Assembly (NCBI GenBank): GCA_024803745.1
Contig: JANJXV010000013.1
Span: 1,798,001 to 1,862,000, forward strand
Reading direction: 5' to 3'
From: Megascapheus bottae
Taxonomy: Eukaryota; Chordata; Mammalia; Rodentia; Geomyidae
DNA length: 64,000 bases
Shown here: one piece after another, positions 12,350-24,217 of the stretch
How positions within the stretch are numbered: position 1 is the first letter of the stretch
How the letters are laid out: the number at the start of each line of letters is the position of its first letter
The notes under the pieces: generated by a model
What the model was told of the DNA's origin: nothing
Databases searched by the model: none
What the model saw: only the letters and a program-made list of their open reading frames with translations
Made by a program: the position numbers and the translations under genes

Positions 12350-12440
12350 CTGCAGTACTAGGACTTGAACTCAAGGCTTAAAGCTTGCTCAGCTTGCTTG
12401 CTCACAAAGCTTGCCCTACCACTTGAACCACAACTCGAGT
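12350..12440 (-). mobile_element. tRNA-like half of a SINE, minus strand
   Basis: Contains AGGACTTGAACTCAAGGC and CTACCACTTGAACCACA. The 7SL-like half is absent. Confidence 0.65.
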
Positions 12441-12649
12441 ACATATTTAAAACTTTCTGCAATGTGTAGAACAGATGAAAAGATAGGGAAGCTTGTCAAC
12501 AAATTAATGGATGAATGTTTCTTGGAACTGAAGAATATAAGTATTCATATGAAAGAGACTATTTAGTGACTTAAACCAATGAAAACATTTGAAAAGTTAA
12601 TATGAATAAAATAAGTAACAATGCCTAAATGATTTCTAACATAAGTACA

Positions 12650-12862
12650 CATTAATTTTTTTGCCAGTCCTGGGCTTGAACTCAGGGCCTGGGACCTGTC
12701 CTTGGACACTTTTGCTCAAGGCTAATGCTCTGCCACTTGAGTCACTGCACCACTTCTGGCTTTTTCTGAGTGTGTGGTACCAAGGAATCAAACCCAGGGC
12801 TTCATGCATGCTACATGAGCAATCTACCACTAGGCTATGCTCCTGGCCCTACAAATTAATTT
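12650..12862 (-). mobile_element. ID-like/tRNA dimer SINE, minus strand
   Basis: Full dimer from GCCAGTCCTGGGCTTGAACT to CTCCTGGCCC. It is bounded by similar AATTAATTTT-type sequence on both sides, a probable short TSD. Confidence 0.88.
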
Positions 12863-13147
12863 TATATATAAAAATAATTACACTTTAAGTCTATCTTCTC
12901 TATTTGATTTTTCTTTCAAGTTCCATTTATAATCATGCCCCTGTCTAGAAAAGTGAGATAACCAATGCTTACATATGTATGTATATTACATTTTTGGTTT
13001 TCAACATAATATATCACATGTGATATATTATATATATAAACCTATGTATTTTGGCATTTTGCAGATGATATAATACTCAGGTTATAATGTACATGAATAA
13101 ATTATTATTCATAAGATGTTAAGTGACTGCAAGGTTTTAGGTTTTAA

Positions 13148-13148
<1 letters not shown>

Positions 13149-13184
<36 letters not shown>
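13149..13184. repeat. (TG)n microsatellite at a SINE tail
   Basis: About 18 TG units immediately left of a minus-strand SINE, the position of its 3' tail. Confidence 0.95.
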
Positions 13185-13186
<2 letters not shown>

Positions 13187-13187
<1 letters not shown>

Positions 13188-13408
13188 ATGTCCTGATAAT
13201 GTGTCTAGGTCCTATGGATTGAACTCATGGCTTCATACTTTCACTCACTTTTTCTCTCATAGCCGGAGCTCTACCTCCAGAGCTATGACTCCAATCCAGC
13301 ATTTTGCTGGTTAATTGGAGGAATCACAAATTTTTCTGCCCAGGCTAGTTTCAAACACAGCATCCTAGGTATTAAGGGTTATAGACATGGGCCACCAGTG
13401 CTCAGTTT
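13187..13408 (-). mobile_element. Composite SINE, minus strand
   Basis: Diverged copy: ATGGATTGAACTCATGGC on the left, TGCTGGTTAATTGGAGGA in the middle and GGGCCACCAGTGCTCAG on the right. Confidence 0.7.
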
Positions 13409-13489
13409 AAATTTTAAATTTCATGGACAGAATACGGTCCAAACAATTTACAGTTGATGTGTGCCTCAGTTGCTACTTAAAATAACAGG

Positions 13490-13672
13490 AAGCTGTGCAT
13501 TAGTAGCTCACACTTACAATCCTAGCTACTCAACAGCCTGATATCTGAGGTTAATAATTCGAAGCCAGCTTGGTCCAGAAACTCTGTGAGCTTCTTATCT
13601 CCAGTTAATACAGAAACCCAGAAGTTGAGCTATAACTCAAGTGGTAGAGCTCAGACCTAGAGCACAAAGCAA
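13490..13672 (+). mobile_element. Composite SINE, plus strand, 3'-incomplete
   Basis: CACTTACAATCCTAGCTACTC marks the 7SL-like half and ATAACTCAAGTGGTAGAGCT the tRNA-like half. The end is missing. Confidence 0.75.
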
Positions 13673-14456
13673 CGGGGTATTAACTATTTTGTGCATCGAT
13701 CTTTAAAGATTATTTCTTGAAGATACATTCTGACAGCAAGCCAACTGGTTAATGGTTGCTAACGTGTTTGGTAATTATTTCTAGACTTAAGATACATAAT
13801 GTACATGAGAACATTGTCTTTGAAAAAGTTTCTTAGCTTTTAAAATCAATTTACAAAAGCTAGATGAAGGGCACTAGAAGTGTGCAAGTGGAAGAAATCC
13901 AGTGGGTTCCAAAAGTTATTGGCAGAGTCAGACCAAATCAAAATACCTCTCTTAGCATTGTTTGGAATCGGTTTGCCCAATACTTGTAAACCAATGCTAA
14001 TAACAGTGTTACGGCTACTTGCGGGGAAAAAATAAGGAAAATATAACCAACACATACCAGGTGGCTTATTATGTATTGAGCATGTACTGGCTGATAATCA
14101 CTGAAGACACTGTCTTCAATCTTTTATTATATTTTCTGTTGTTAGGAAAAGATTTACCGGATATCTGTGTAGATCAGGATATTGAATATATGTGGACTTG
14201 AACGAGTATAAAAATGTAAACAAGTATAAAAGGTCAACAAGTGTAAAAACAGGTGGCCCAGTGGTAGTGTGCTTGCAAAGGCTTAAATAAACTGAGTCCC
14301 TATTGCCTTCATATATTAGTTCTGAGGTGGTGAATAGAGTTCTTCATTGAAGTAGTTTATTTTTGAAGAAGAGTGATCAGGGGTAATTAAGACCAGGAAG
14401 AACAGAGCCAGAGATATTTCTTTACAAAACAAGTGCTTGATATGACTAGAAGGACT
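13673..14456. other. Intergenic stretch with an ID-like fragment
   Basis: No gene seen. A short ID-like phrase, GGCCCAGTGGTAGTGTGCTT, occurs at about 14254-14273. Confidence 0.45.
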
Positions 14457-14690
14457 TGCTAGGTGCTGGTGGCTGACACCTGTAATCCTAGCTACTCAGA
14501 CCTCAGATAACCTGGATCTGGAGGATCAAGTTTCAAAGCCAGCTCAGGGGGAAAAAAAGTCTATGAATCTTCATCTCCAAAGTAACTAACAAAAGGTTGG
14601 GTTGGAAGTATGGCTCAAGTAGATGACCCTGAACATGCAACCTGAATAAGCACTTGGCCCTGAGTTCAAACCCTGGCACCACCATCAGCA
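14457..14690 (+). mobile_element. Composite SINE, plus strand
   Basis: GGTGGCTGACACCTGTAATC begins the 7SL-like half and GTATGGCTCAAGTAGATGAC the tRNA-like half. Confidence 0.8.
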
Positions 14691-15207
14691 TTACCAAAAG
14701 AGAAACTGAGGTACAAATGCCAAGATGAAGGGGCGTGACCCTGTAGAGAAGAATTAGCACACCAGTGTCAAAGACAAAAGGAAGCAGAGATGGTATTAAT
14801 GACTGGGCAGTGGTGACGCAGGAGGGAATTCTGAGCCACATGGAGTCTGTGGAGACATTGCTGTATCCCCAGAGCCTGGGCTGACATGACAGTGTCACCC
14901 CAGGACAATCCCCATACCTTGTTGAACTGGTTCTGGAGCGTCAGTGTGATTACGCCATCATTAAAAGGCTGCATTGGTTTCTTTGGGAGACAAAACTCAG
15001 CACTGATAGGATCAGAATAATAAAGGCGCCTGGAAAAATACTGAAGGCTAAAGCTGAACACCCAGTAGGAAAGTAGGGGTGGCTGTCTAATGATCCACTG
15101 AACATGGAGGCCTGGAAGTGAGGATGCAAGGATCCCTGCTCAGGACCTATTCCATACAACTACTTCCCCCGCCACCCTTTTGTAAATCCATAAAGTTTCT
15201 GGTAGAA

Positions 15208-15421
15208 AATATAGAAAGTGGGCTGGGAGTTTGGCCTAGTGGTTGAGTGCTTGCCTAGCATGCATGAAGACCTGGTTTTGGTTCCTGGGTACCACATGCA
15301 TAGAAAAAGCCAGCAGTGGTGATGTGGCTCAAGTGGTAAAGCTCTAGCCTTGAGAAAACCCAAGGACAGTGCTCAGGCCCTGAGCTCAAGCCCCATGACT
15401 GGCAAAAAAAAAGATAGAAAG
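15208..15421 (+). mobile_element. ID-like/tRNA dimer SINE, plus strand, with TSD
   Basis: GGGCTGGGAGTTTGGCCTAG to CCCCATGACTGGCAAAAAA. ATATAGAAAGT before it and AGATAGAAAGT after it form a probable TSD. Confidence 0.88.
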
Positions 15422-15639
15422 TAAGAAAAAGATAATTTACAAAGGATGTTAGTTTCACTACCATATGTTATTCATAAACATGAGTTACACACCATTTTAT
15501 ATTTTTCATTATCATCAACGTGTGTTTATAAATATAGTTTTATGTATTGGGAATTATGGTTTATGATTGACTTTTCTCAGTTGTAATGTGCTTATTATAA
15601 GCGAGCTATGAAAATCATTACCAACATCTTTTGACTTTT

Positions 15640-15795
15640 TTTTTTTTGCTTGCTCACAGTTTTATTTTCAGCTTTTGTGGCAACTAACTGGAGATGAGTC
15701 TCATGAACATTCCTGGGCTGGCTTTGAAACATGATCCTCACATCTCAGCCTCCTGAGTAGTTATGATGACAGGCATAAGCCACTGGCACCCAGCA
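15640..15795 (-). mobile_element. Composite SINE, minus strand, partial
   Basis: Mainly the 7SL-like half (CACATCTCAGCCTCCTGAGT, CAGGCATAAGCCACTGGCAC) behind a T-run. Confidence 0.75.
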
Positions 15796-15803
15796 ATAAT
15801 CTA

Positions 15804-16045
15804 ATATATATATATATATATATATACATATATATTCCTTCCTTTGTTCATTTCTTTTTCTCTCTTTCCTTCTGTTTTCTTTCCTTCTCTCCTTCCTTCT
15901 TCCTTTTCCTTCTTTCCTTTGTTCTTTTTCCTTTCCTGCCTTCCTTTCTGTCTTCCTTCTTTTCTTTCTTCCTCCTACCTTTCCCTCCCTCTGTATCCTT
16001 CTCTCCTCCCTCCTTCTCCCTCTCGCTCTTCCTCCCTCTTCTCCA
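15804..16045. repeat. TA microsatellite plus long TTCC/CT pyrimidine tract
   Basis: (TA)n at 15804-15834, then about 200 bases of CTTCC-type pyrimidines. The tract sits at the 3' tail of the minus-strand SINE that starts at 16046. Open frames through it are low-complexity artefacts. Confidence 0.92.
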
Positions 16046-16270
16046 ATACTAGCACTTAAATTCCAGACCATCTGTTCTCATTTAGCTTTTACAGTCAAGG
16101 CTGATGGTGCTGTATCACTTGAGCCACACCTCCACTCCAGTTTTTTGTTGATTAGTTGGAGATGGAAATTTTTTCTGCCTGGGTTGGCTTCAGACCTCAA
16201 TCCCCAGATTTTGGATGTCAGACATCTGAGTAGCTAGAACTGTAGATGAGAGCTACCAGTGCCTAGCTTC
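16046..16270 (-). mobile_element. Composite SINE, minus strand
   Basis: TCACTTGAGCCACACCTCCA and TGATTAGTTGGAGATGGAAA mark the two halves. Diverged. Confidence 0.72.
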
Positions 16271-16384
16271 AACCTATTTCTTTAACTGTATGTAGAAGTA
16301 TCCTCATATAGTTTATAACACCATTATAATATCCCAATTTTATTTAGCAAGTTTCACTTTGTTGTTATCAGCAACACTCTTTTC

Positions 16385-16507
16385 TGTCAGTCATGGGGCT
16401 TGAACCCTGGGCCTGGGTATTGTCCCTGAGCTCTTCATGAACTGTGATCCTCAGATCTCAGCCTCCTGAGTAGCTAGGGTTACAGGTGTGAGCCACCCCG
16501 CCCGGCT
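16385..16507 (-). mobile_element. Composite SINE with internal deletion, minus strand
   Basis: The tRNA-like 3' part (GGGGCTTGAACCCTGGGCCT) is joined directly to the 7SL-like part (CAGATCTCAGCCTCCTGAGT). The middle of the element is gone. Confidence 0.8.
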
Positions 16508-16524
16508 GTAATAGACATTGTTGA

Positions 16525-16547
16525 AGCTCACTATTCATATGTAATTG

Positions 16548-16594
<47 letters not shown>

Positions 16595-16664
16595 GTCCCC
16601 AATTATTTACTTACAAATTCTAGCTCACTATTCATATATAATTGCTCACTGACACACACACACA

Positions 16665-16719
<55 letters not shown>

Positions 16720-16775
16720 GTCCCCAATTATTTACTTACAAATTCTAGCTCACTATTCATATATAATTGCTCACA

Positions 16776-16822
<47 letters not shown>

Positions 16823-16846
16823 CCCCAATTATTTACTTACAAATTC
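16525..16846. repeat. Triplicated ~100-bp unit with a CA-repeat core
   Basis: Three consecutive units, about 16525-16621, 16622-16745 and 16746-16846. Each reads AGCTCACTATTCATAT.TAATTGCTCA, a CA run, then GGTCCCCAATTATTTACTTA. Unit lengths differ through CA-run length, and the middle unit has extra AAAC interruptions. Confidence 0.95.
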
Positions 16847-17221
16847 TTATGAATGGAATAGTTGGACAAAAGGTCACATGCATTTTTAATGTTTAGAATT
16901 CATGCTATCTCCAACATTATTTTATTAAAATACTGTCCCATCAGAATATGTGTGTGTGGCAGAAGAGAGGATGAATTGTGTCCTCCTTGATTTCATCTGG
17001 GTATGTTAGTATAAAGTATTTATCAATTTGAAAAGTACAAATAGTATCTTGTTATTTCTTAATTTTCATAGTTTCAGTACTAGTAACTATATTTCATGTT
17101 ATTATTGTCTATTTCTTGTGTGGACATTTGTCTATTTATATCCTTGTTCCTTTACCTGTGAAGGTGTTTAAAGATAATTTAGCAAAATTCTGTGCAAACT
17201 AGACAGTGTTTAAATATACTC

Positions 17222-17377
17222 ACTTTGGCCTGTCTTTTTTTTTTGCATTTTTTTATTGTAATTAGTAAAAGGGTTACATGATATTTACCAGATAGAAGGT
17301 GCATTAATTCACGTACATTGATACCCTTTCACATGTCTTGGTCCACATTTCCCTCCCCCCAAACTTTGGCCTGTCTT
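17222..17377 (-). mobile_element. Very short LINE-1 3' tail insertion with TSD
   Basis: About 125 bp of L1 3'UTR in minus orientation, starting with a T-run. It is flanked by a perfect 15-bp TSD, ACTTTGGCCTGTCTT, at 17222-17236 and 17363-17377. The L1 5' edge lies in the G-rich tract (CCCTCCCCCC on the + strand). Confidence 0.93.
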
Positions 17378-17410
17378 AAGTGTCAAAACACTTTCTTCAT
17401 CTTCCAGTTG

Positions 17411-17415
17411 CACAT

Positions 17416-17449
<34 letters not shown>

Positions 17450-17462
17450 GCACACATATATG
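17411..17462. repeat. CA/TA compound microsatellite
   Basis: A CACACA run followed by TATATA and a short CACATATA end. Confidence 0.9.
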
Positions 17463-18374
17463 CATCCTTTAAATATTTTTCCTTTTGTGATTCCTGCTTT
17501 TAATACTTTAATAGCATTGAACAACATGGCATAAATAGTTAAATTTGAATTTCATTGAATAAATATCTTAATGACATTGCGATAAGCCTCCTCTTTCTTT
17601 TCCTAATTTGTTCTTGTGCTACTTCTATGAAATACAGAAGAGGATCTCAGGAACTCAACTGAGGACAAGTTTACAGGGCTTAAAGAGAAAGTGGGAAGTA
17701 TGAGGGACCAACAAAGTGTCACTGAGTTTCCAGACTTGGTAGACTGTGGTAAGACTCTATCAATATCCCAAACCAGAAATACAGGAAAAGGAAGGAGTCT
17801 GTTGGGAGTAGATAATAAATTCAGCTTTGCCCATGCTGCTGTTGCAACCTGGAAGATGTATCCAACAGGAAGTTTATAACGAGGGTATAGAATGTAGAAG
17901 AAATGTTTGAATTTTAAATACAAGTATAAAAATCACCAGTAGACATTTATTAATTTAACATTATTTTAATGTAAATTTGGATTCAGGAATTATGGAAGCA
18001 GTTATTATTGCATTATTTAACTTCATGTCTTCACCAAATTTATGAGTTAGGAGGCATTAATATTCTTGTTTTAGACAATCAAGGACAAGCTCACAGGAAT
18101 TAAGTCACTTTATTACTTTCTTACAGTTGGATAATGATAGAAATTGAATGAGAATTTAATTTTCATTCTAATTTTCTATATTACCAGAGGAGTTGGATAA
18201 ATGCAAGAAGAAAGCCAAGGGTTTATGGATGGAAAATGGTAAAATAGCAGACAGACAGAAAGGAAAAAAGTTGTCAGTAAAGGGGGCTAAAAAGGCCTTC
18301 ATAATTGTGTACCTGCTAATTCTCTAAGCATTATAAATGTATTTTGGTGGTAGAGGCTTGTGTCTTAAACACAT
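17463..18374. other. Intergenic stretch, no gene recognised
   Basis: AT-rich. The 106-codon minus-strand frame at 17603-17923 has no recognisable domain. Confidence 0.45.
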
Positions 18375-18548
18375 GAAATTTTTGCCAGTCTTAAGGCTTG
18401 AACTCAGAATGTTCAAGGCTAGCACTCTACCACTTGAGCAACAACAGTACCACTTCTGACATTTTCTCTTTATGTGGTACTGAGGAATCAAACCCAGAGC
18501 TGGATGCATGCTAGGGAAGCACTCTACCACTAAGCCACATTCCCAACT
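18375..18548 (-). mobile_element. ID-like/tRNA dimer SINE, minus strand
   Basis: GCCAGTCTTAAGGCTTGAAC to AAGCCACATTCCC, with a small internal deletion in the tRNA-like half. Confidence 0.85.
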
Positions 18549-21411
18549 TGAACACCTACTATTATGCTTTCTGTATGAGTAATTCTTGATTCATGTTTTA
18601 TTGGTCTGACAATTTTCTTGCCTAATTTTTATCTTTTTTGAGCTAGACTATACTAAGTCATATGTTATTGTCACTTAACTGGACCAAGGTTCTCTTAACT
18701 GAAGAATCTTGGTACTCTATTATTATTGCTTTCTCTGGGAACAACTCCTCCTATATACAGTATTTTAGATCACAACTCAAATGAAAAGCTTGCCCTTTTT
18801 ATGTTTGCTTGAGTTACATAGTGAGTATGAGTATGAGATGGATCCTTTTTTTCTTTTTATCATTCCCCTACAGGATTTTGTAGGACAGAAGTAGAAATCA
18901 TCTTTTTCTGTTATAGCCAGAATACCTAATACTACAATGGGAATAGATCAGGAGTCAAAATCTGAATGCGGCTTTTATCTTCTGCTAAAGGAGTGTGATA
19001 GAAACAAAATGTATAGGGGTAGGGATTCGGGGTTGCAATTCTCTTTTATGCCACTTTCTACCTGTGATTCTGAGAAAATTATTTATTGAGCTACCTATTT
19101 TGCTCATACTAAAGAGCAAGTGACTGCTGCAGAGTAGCTATGAGGATCAAGGGTACATCTGAAATTCCGTTATATACAGAATTCTTTTTGCGATAAGTTC
19201 TTCATAGCAGCTTATCTTTTGGCCATTCTATAGCTAATTTCCACAAATTTATGTTTGGTGGGCTAGGAGGAATGTGAGACCCCACTTGGCTGTATCTGTT
19301 CAGGGCAAGTTTAATTAGTAAAACTGTGAAACATAATCCTAACTGGCAATAACTCTATTACTGAAAACAGCTTAAAACACACTCTGATTTTACTGATATG
19401 CTGTAGGTTAACAGAGAGTTAAAAAATCACTTGTAATCATTTTCTAATGAGAATCATTAAATATTCTAGTATAATCTTTCTTTCTGGGGGACAGGAAATT
19501 TATTACCAAAGTTCCTCCAGACTGAAGTGTTCTTATTCCAAGAACTACCCATCCTGAATCCATTTGGGCCCCTCTCTATAATCTACAAGTTGCTTCCCAC
19601 TTCTAGACAATGGCTGCATTCCTAAACAAACGCTAGATCCAACTCCTGTTTCATGTTAACACAAGTTTCAGACAAGCCTAGTGGAAAATGAGGAAATGCT
19701 TTGAAGGCAATAGAGAAATGAGCTGCAGATTTAAATTGGCAGTCTTATTTATTAAAAGAGCTATTTAGGAGATTTTTCAAATGCCACTGCTACATTTAGA
19801 TCTTGTTTGAGATCTTTAACCCTCTGCTTCAGGAATGAATGTTCTTCAGGATTGTCTGATTTGGTTCTGTTTTTTGGATGTAATTATTAATAATGCCTCT
19901 TACACTCTCAAGAGATTCAGTTTAGATGATAAATTATATAATCATCTCTTGACGGACCTTTTGCAGGGAAGGGTCCATGTCTTTTTGGATATATTCCTCT
20001 TGTCAATCTAAAGAAAAATTAGTTTACCTTTCCTACAACAAAGCCTTTGGGACTCTATCTTGCAGTCCTTTAAGTATTTCTTTGATGCAATAATTAAGAG
20101 CTCACAGAAGCTAATGAGTAACTCCCTGTAGCTCTCCTAATAGCAAAGCAAATAAAGTAACTTTTCAGGAGCTCACTGAATTCAGCAGTCTTGGGAAGAA
20201 AGCACAAGGGATTGTACTTTCAAGTTGGTATTTGAGAAGCAATTTCTAATCATTTCAATTAGGTTTTCCACTTAATAAGTGCAAGATTGTGTCTCCTCCT
20301 TGGGCAGGGAGAAAATGGAGATAGAAAACTCAGAGGCTCTCCTCTGGGGAGAGCACTTGAATTCCAACCACTGTATGATCTCACACCCCTCCTGTAAGCT
20401 GGAGGACAGGATATGTGATGGGTGAGCAAAATGAGGATAGTAAACCTGAAGACATTGTCAGAGGTGCTTCAAGGGTGATGGTTAGACACAGGTTTGTACA
20501 TGTAGTAGTGGCCACGAAAGGACAAATATGTTTCATTGAACCCAGTACACCGTGCTCACCAAATGACTTCTATCTAAAGGGCTGAAAAATACAAACTGAG
20601 TAATTTCTTCCCACTGTGAAAAATTATCTTGAGACCAAAAAGAATGCCTCTGGAAACAAATTGCTCATACTTCCTGCCTAGCCAGGCTACTTGCTCACTG
20701 TGCTTGGTGCTTGGCCACTGTCCTCTGTCTACAGAGATGCAAGGGGGCTGGAGCTTTGGATTCATTCCGTAGCCCTGACACAGAATTAGCTTTTAATCTT
20801 GCATTCTTTTGCTTATGGGGTCTGCTGTGCACCATTATATAAGGCGTTAGTCCCAGAAATCCTGAATCTTGCCATGCCTGTCCCACATCATCCAGGTAAA
20901 CATCTGATGTTCGAATACTCTTGATCAGAGGGAAGGCAAAAGAGATGTGAGCATAACTCAGCTTGCATTCACCTTAGGAAAATAGGTTGAGGCCTGTGAA
21001 GAAGTTGGGGCAAGTGTCACATGGAGAGCCAGCTCCATGAAATTTGGTCTGATGCAAATTTCTGTCCCTTTCTGACACCATCAGCTCTTTGGTAGACCAA
21101 GCTTGCCTTTTCAGATTCAGACTAGAACTTTGGAGCTGTCACCATCCTTTCGTTTTCTGGTTCTTGAGTGCTCCTCCCCGTTTAGTAAAGATACAGTATT
21201 GGCCAATCCCTTGGGCAACTGAAATCACATCTTCCTGGTTACATACCATCTGCCTGCAGTGCTCTGGGTAGATGGAAAGCAATGAATAAAGCCTACCTAG
21301 CTCAGCATAAAGCACACATCAGTGCAATTCTCCAGTCTTCTTTTAGTGTCCATGAGGATTGGGGTCTCTTTATTCTTCTTGAAGAAGATAAGATAAAGCT
21401 TTAAAAAAAAG
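18549..21411. other. 2.9-kb repeat-poor intergenic block
   Basis: The longest upstream stretch in which I recognise no SINE, L1 or microsatellite. No convincing coding frame. It could hold conserved non-coding or regulatory sequence, but nothing in the sequence proves this. Confidence 0.5.
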
Positions 21412-21634
21412 GGGAGGGGCAGGAGTTTGGCTTAGTGGTAGAGTGCTTGTCTAGCATGCACGAAGACCAGATTCAATTCCTCGGTATCACATACATAGAA
21501 AGACAAAGCCGGAAGTGGTGCTGCGGCTCAAGTGGTAGAGCTCTAGCCTTGAGAAAGTCCAAGGACAGTGCTCAGGCCTTGAGCTCAATCTCAGGACTGG
21601 CAATAAGAAAAAAAGAAAAAAAGAAAAAGAAAAG
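21412..21634 (+). mobile_element. ID-like/tRNA dimer SINE, plus strand
   Basis: CAGGAGTTTGGCTTAGTGGT to CTCAGGACTGGCAATAAG, then a long A-rich GAAAA-type tail. Confidence 0.9.
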
Positions 21635-22384
21635 TACAATGCTGTCAACGGTGCTTATAACTTGTTCTTCATTTCACATTTAGGGCTACCATTTATCCAG
21701 TACATTCCATGGAACTGATAATATATAATATATTATATACATACAAATATATGAATATATATGTATAATATGTATACATATTCTAGTCCTTTCAACAACT
21801 GCAAGATTACTATTCTCATTTTGCTGATGGGGTAATTAAAACTTAGAGAAGTAATAAAAGATACCCAGGTCACATTTGTGGGACATCCTTATGCTTGTGA
21901 GGAGCCTGTGGTGATGGAACTTTGGGGTTTGTAATGTTAGAGGAAGACCAAGGTCATAGCAAGCCTTCTATTTCCTATTTCGCGCTAGTCTGACTTTAAA
22001 TTTCTGTTCTGGTACTTCCTAGTTTGCTATGGCCATGGGAAGGCTGCTTTTCATCTCAATTTTCTCACTTATAAAATGCCTTCCTCCATAGTGCAATTAG
22101 AAGAAAGAAAGGAATTTGTAGCAGAGTTCTAGCCCTGGTTTGTGGCTTCTTATCACTAAACCAGGGGTGGAGCTATGTGGCACAGACCCATCATACAGGG
22201 GACACTGTGAGTATCATTACTCATTTTCTTCAGCTCATCAAAGTATTTCTCCTATTCAGTGAGATTCTCCCTCATTGCCTGGTACATTGTAAATACTCAA
22301 GGTATGCTGAGTACGAGAATGAAAAAACACAGTCTTTGAACCTGAAATACCGAGATTTAAAATGTGCATTTTCTTTATTAGTGA
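21635..22384. other. Intergenic stretch, no gene recognised
   Basis: Contains an irregular TA-rich run at about 21718-21782. No coding signal. Confidence 0.45.
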
Positions 22385-22735
22385 ATGTGTGGGTGTGTGT
22401 GTGTTCACACTGGGGATTAAATTTAGGATCTTGTGCTCTGGCTCAGCTTTATTTACACATGGCTAGTGCTCTACTAATCAAGCATTGCCTCCAGGTTCAG
22501 CTTTTTCATGGTTAATTGGGACTAAGAAACTCTTGGATTTGTCTGTCTAGATTAACTCTGAACTGTAATCCTCAGGTCTCAGCCTCCTGAGCAACTAGGA
22601 GAATTATGTATAAACCACTGGTGCCAGGCATGGTTTTTGTTTTGTGGTACAGCACCAGGATTTGAATTCAGAGCCTTGTGTTTTCTAAAATTCAGAGCCC
22701 TGTGCTCTTAGTAGCTGAGGGACTCTACCAGTTAT
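22385..22735 (-). mobile_element. Two adjacent composite SINE copies, minus strand
   Basis: One copy covers about 22400-22632 (CAGGTCTCAGCCTCCTGAGC), with a TG run at its 3' tail near 22390. A fragment of a tRNA-like half follows at about 22640-22735 (CACCAGGATTTGAATTCAGA). Confidence 0.7.
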
Positions 22736-22939
22736 TAATGCCAGTTCTTACTAGGTATGAGGATACTACTTATAAAGTTCTTATCCTCGATGTCTTTGTT
22801 TGTAAAATGTAAAGAACAAGTGCCTATTTGAATTGATGATGAAGTGATACATGTGAACATTTGTTACTGCTGCTAATAGTACTGTCAGTTATTTACACTG
22901 CCTTTGCCTCCCAGTGCTGCTCAGTTTTTTTTCTTTTTT

Positions 22940-23150
22940 CTTTTTCTGGTCCTAAGGCTTGAACACAGGGCCTGGGGTTTTGTGCTCAAGGCTAGTACTC
23001 CGCCATTTGAGCCATAGTTCACAATCTGGTCTTCTAGGTAGTTAACTGGAGGAGATGAGAGTTTCACAGGCTTTCCTGACCAGGCTGGCTTTGTACTGTG
23101 ATCTTCAGATCTCACCCTCTGAGTTGCTAGAATTACAAAAGCGTAGAGTT
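22940..23150 (-). mobile_element. Composite SINE, minus strand
   Basis: GGTCCTAAGGCTTGAACACA on the left and CAGATCTCACCCTCTGAGTT on the right. Preceded by a CTTTTTT-rich tail. Confidence 0.78.
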
Positions 23151-23274
23151 TTGGGGATATGTGAGAAAGCTGGAAGTCATAAAAACCCTCATTAGCTTCT
23201 GCCTGGATGTCCACTGTGTGAATAGATATGAAAGCATCCAAAGTGCTGATGTTCACATCTCAAGGTCAAGATTA

Positions 23275-23329
<55 letters not shown>

Positions 23330-23340
23330 GCCTATCTATC
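23275..23340. repeat. (TCTA)n tetranucleotide microsatellite
   Basis: CTGT units grading into about 11 CTAT units. Confidence 0.95.
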
Positions 23341-23345
23341 TATGC

Positions 23346-23936
23346 TGTATCAATACAGATATATATTATAGATAAACACATATATAGATCTGTATATATG
23401 TCTATACACACATAGAACATCAGACTCTTTGACTAGAAAAGAGTAAGAGAAAGATTTGGTGGAAGTAATTAATATAGAAATATATCATATCTATATGGAA
23501 AAAGGAATTTTTCTGAAGGCTGTTAAACAATAAGAGATGAGTGATAGACAGACTAATAGAAAAATATTTTTGGTTAAAATATAATATTTGCACTTGAAAA
23601 TATCATGGTAAAAAATACAATTTTTTGAAAGCAGTGGGCATGTTCAAGTAGTACAGTGTTAGCTTAGGAAGTAAGCAAATAAAGTTCAAATTTAATATTA
23701 CCAAAAAAAAGTGACTGAATGGCAGGAGAGTGGGAGAGAGATGGCTGAATGAAGGGACTGATTATGACTAGGGTCAAAATATATGCATGGATGAAAATAG
23801 AAGAATGAGACCAGTTAAAATTGTTTTAAGAAGAGAGAGTGATAGAGGTTGATGGAAGATATGATAATCACATTGGGAAAAATCAGAGTGAAATTCCTTT
23901 GTACAGCTAATGTATGTTAATAAAACATCTTTACAG
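23346..23936. other. Intergenic stretch, no gene recognised
   Basis: AT-rich, with a weak tRNA-like SINE phrase near 23640-23700. No coding signal. Confidence 0.45.
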
Positions 23937-24140
23937 GGCTGGAAGTTGGCCTACTGGTAGAGTGCTTGCCTAGCATGCATGAAGACCTGGGTTCAATTCC
24001 TCAGTACCACATACATAGAAAAAAGCTGGAAGTGGTGCTGAGACTCAAGTGGTGGAGCTCTAGCCTTGAGAAAGTCCAAGGACAGTGCTCAGGCCCTGAG
24101 CTCAAGCCCAGGACTGACAAAAAAAGAAAAAAGAAGTCAC
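23937..24140 (+). mobile_element. ID-like/tRNA dimer SINE, plus strand
   Basis: GGGCTGGAAGTTGGCCTACT to CCCAGGACTGACAAAAAAAG. Nearly full length. Confidence 0.9.
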
Positions 24141-24217
24141 AGGATACTAAAAGTTCAGCATTTCAGCAAGTTCTTGTCGGAAAGCTAAAATGATTAGATC
24201 TGGAACTAAGATCACTC

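Noticed and set aside
16642..16896. Open frame of repeated Thr-His
   Set aside because: Translation of CA repeats.
23161..23415. Frame with repeated SIYL
   Set aside because: Translation of the TCTA microsatellite.
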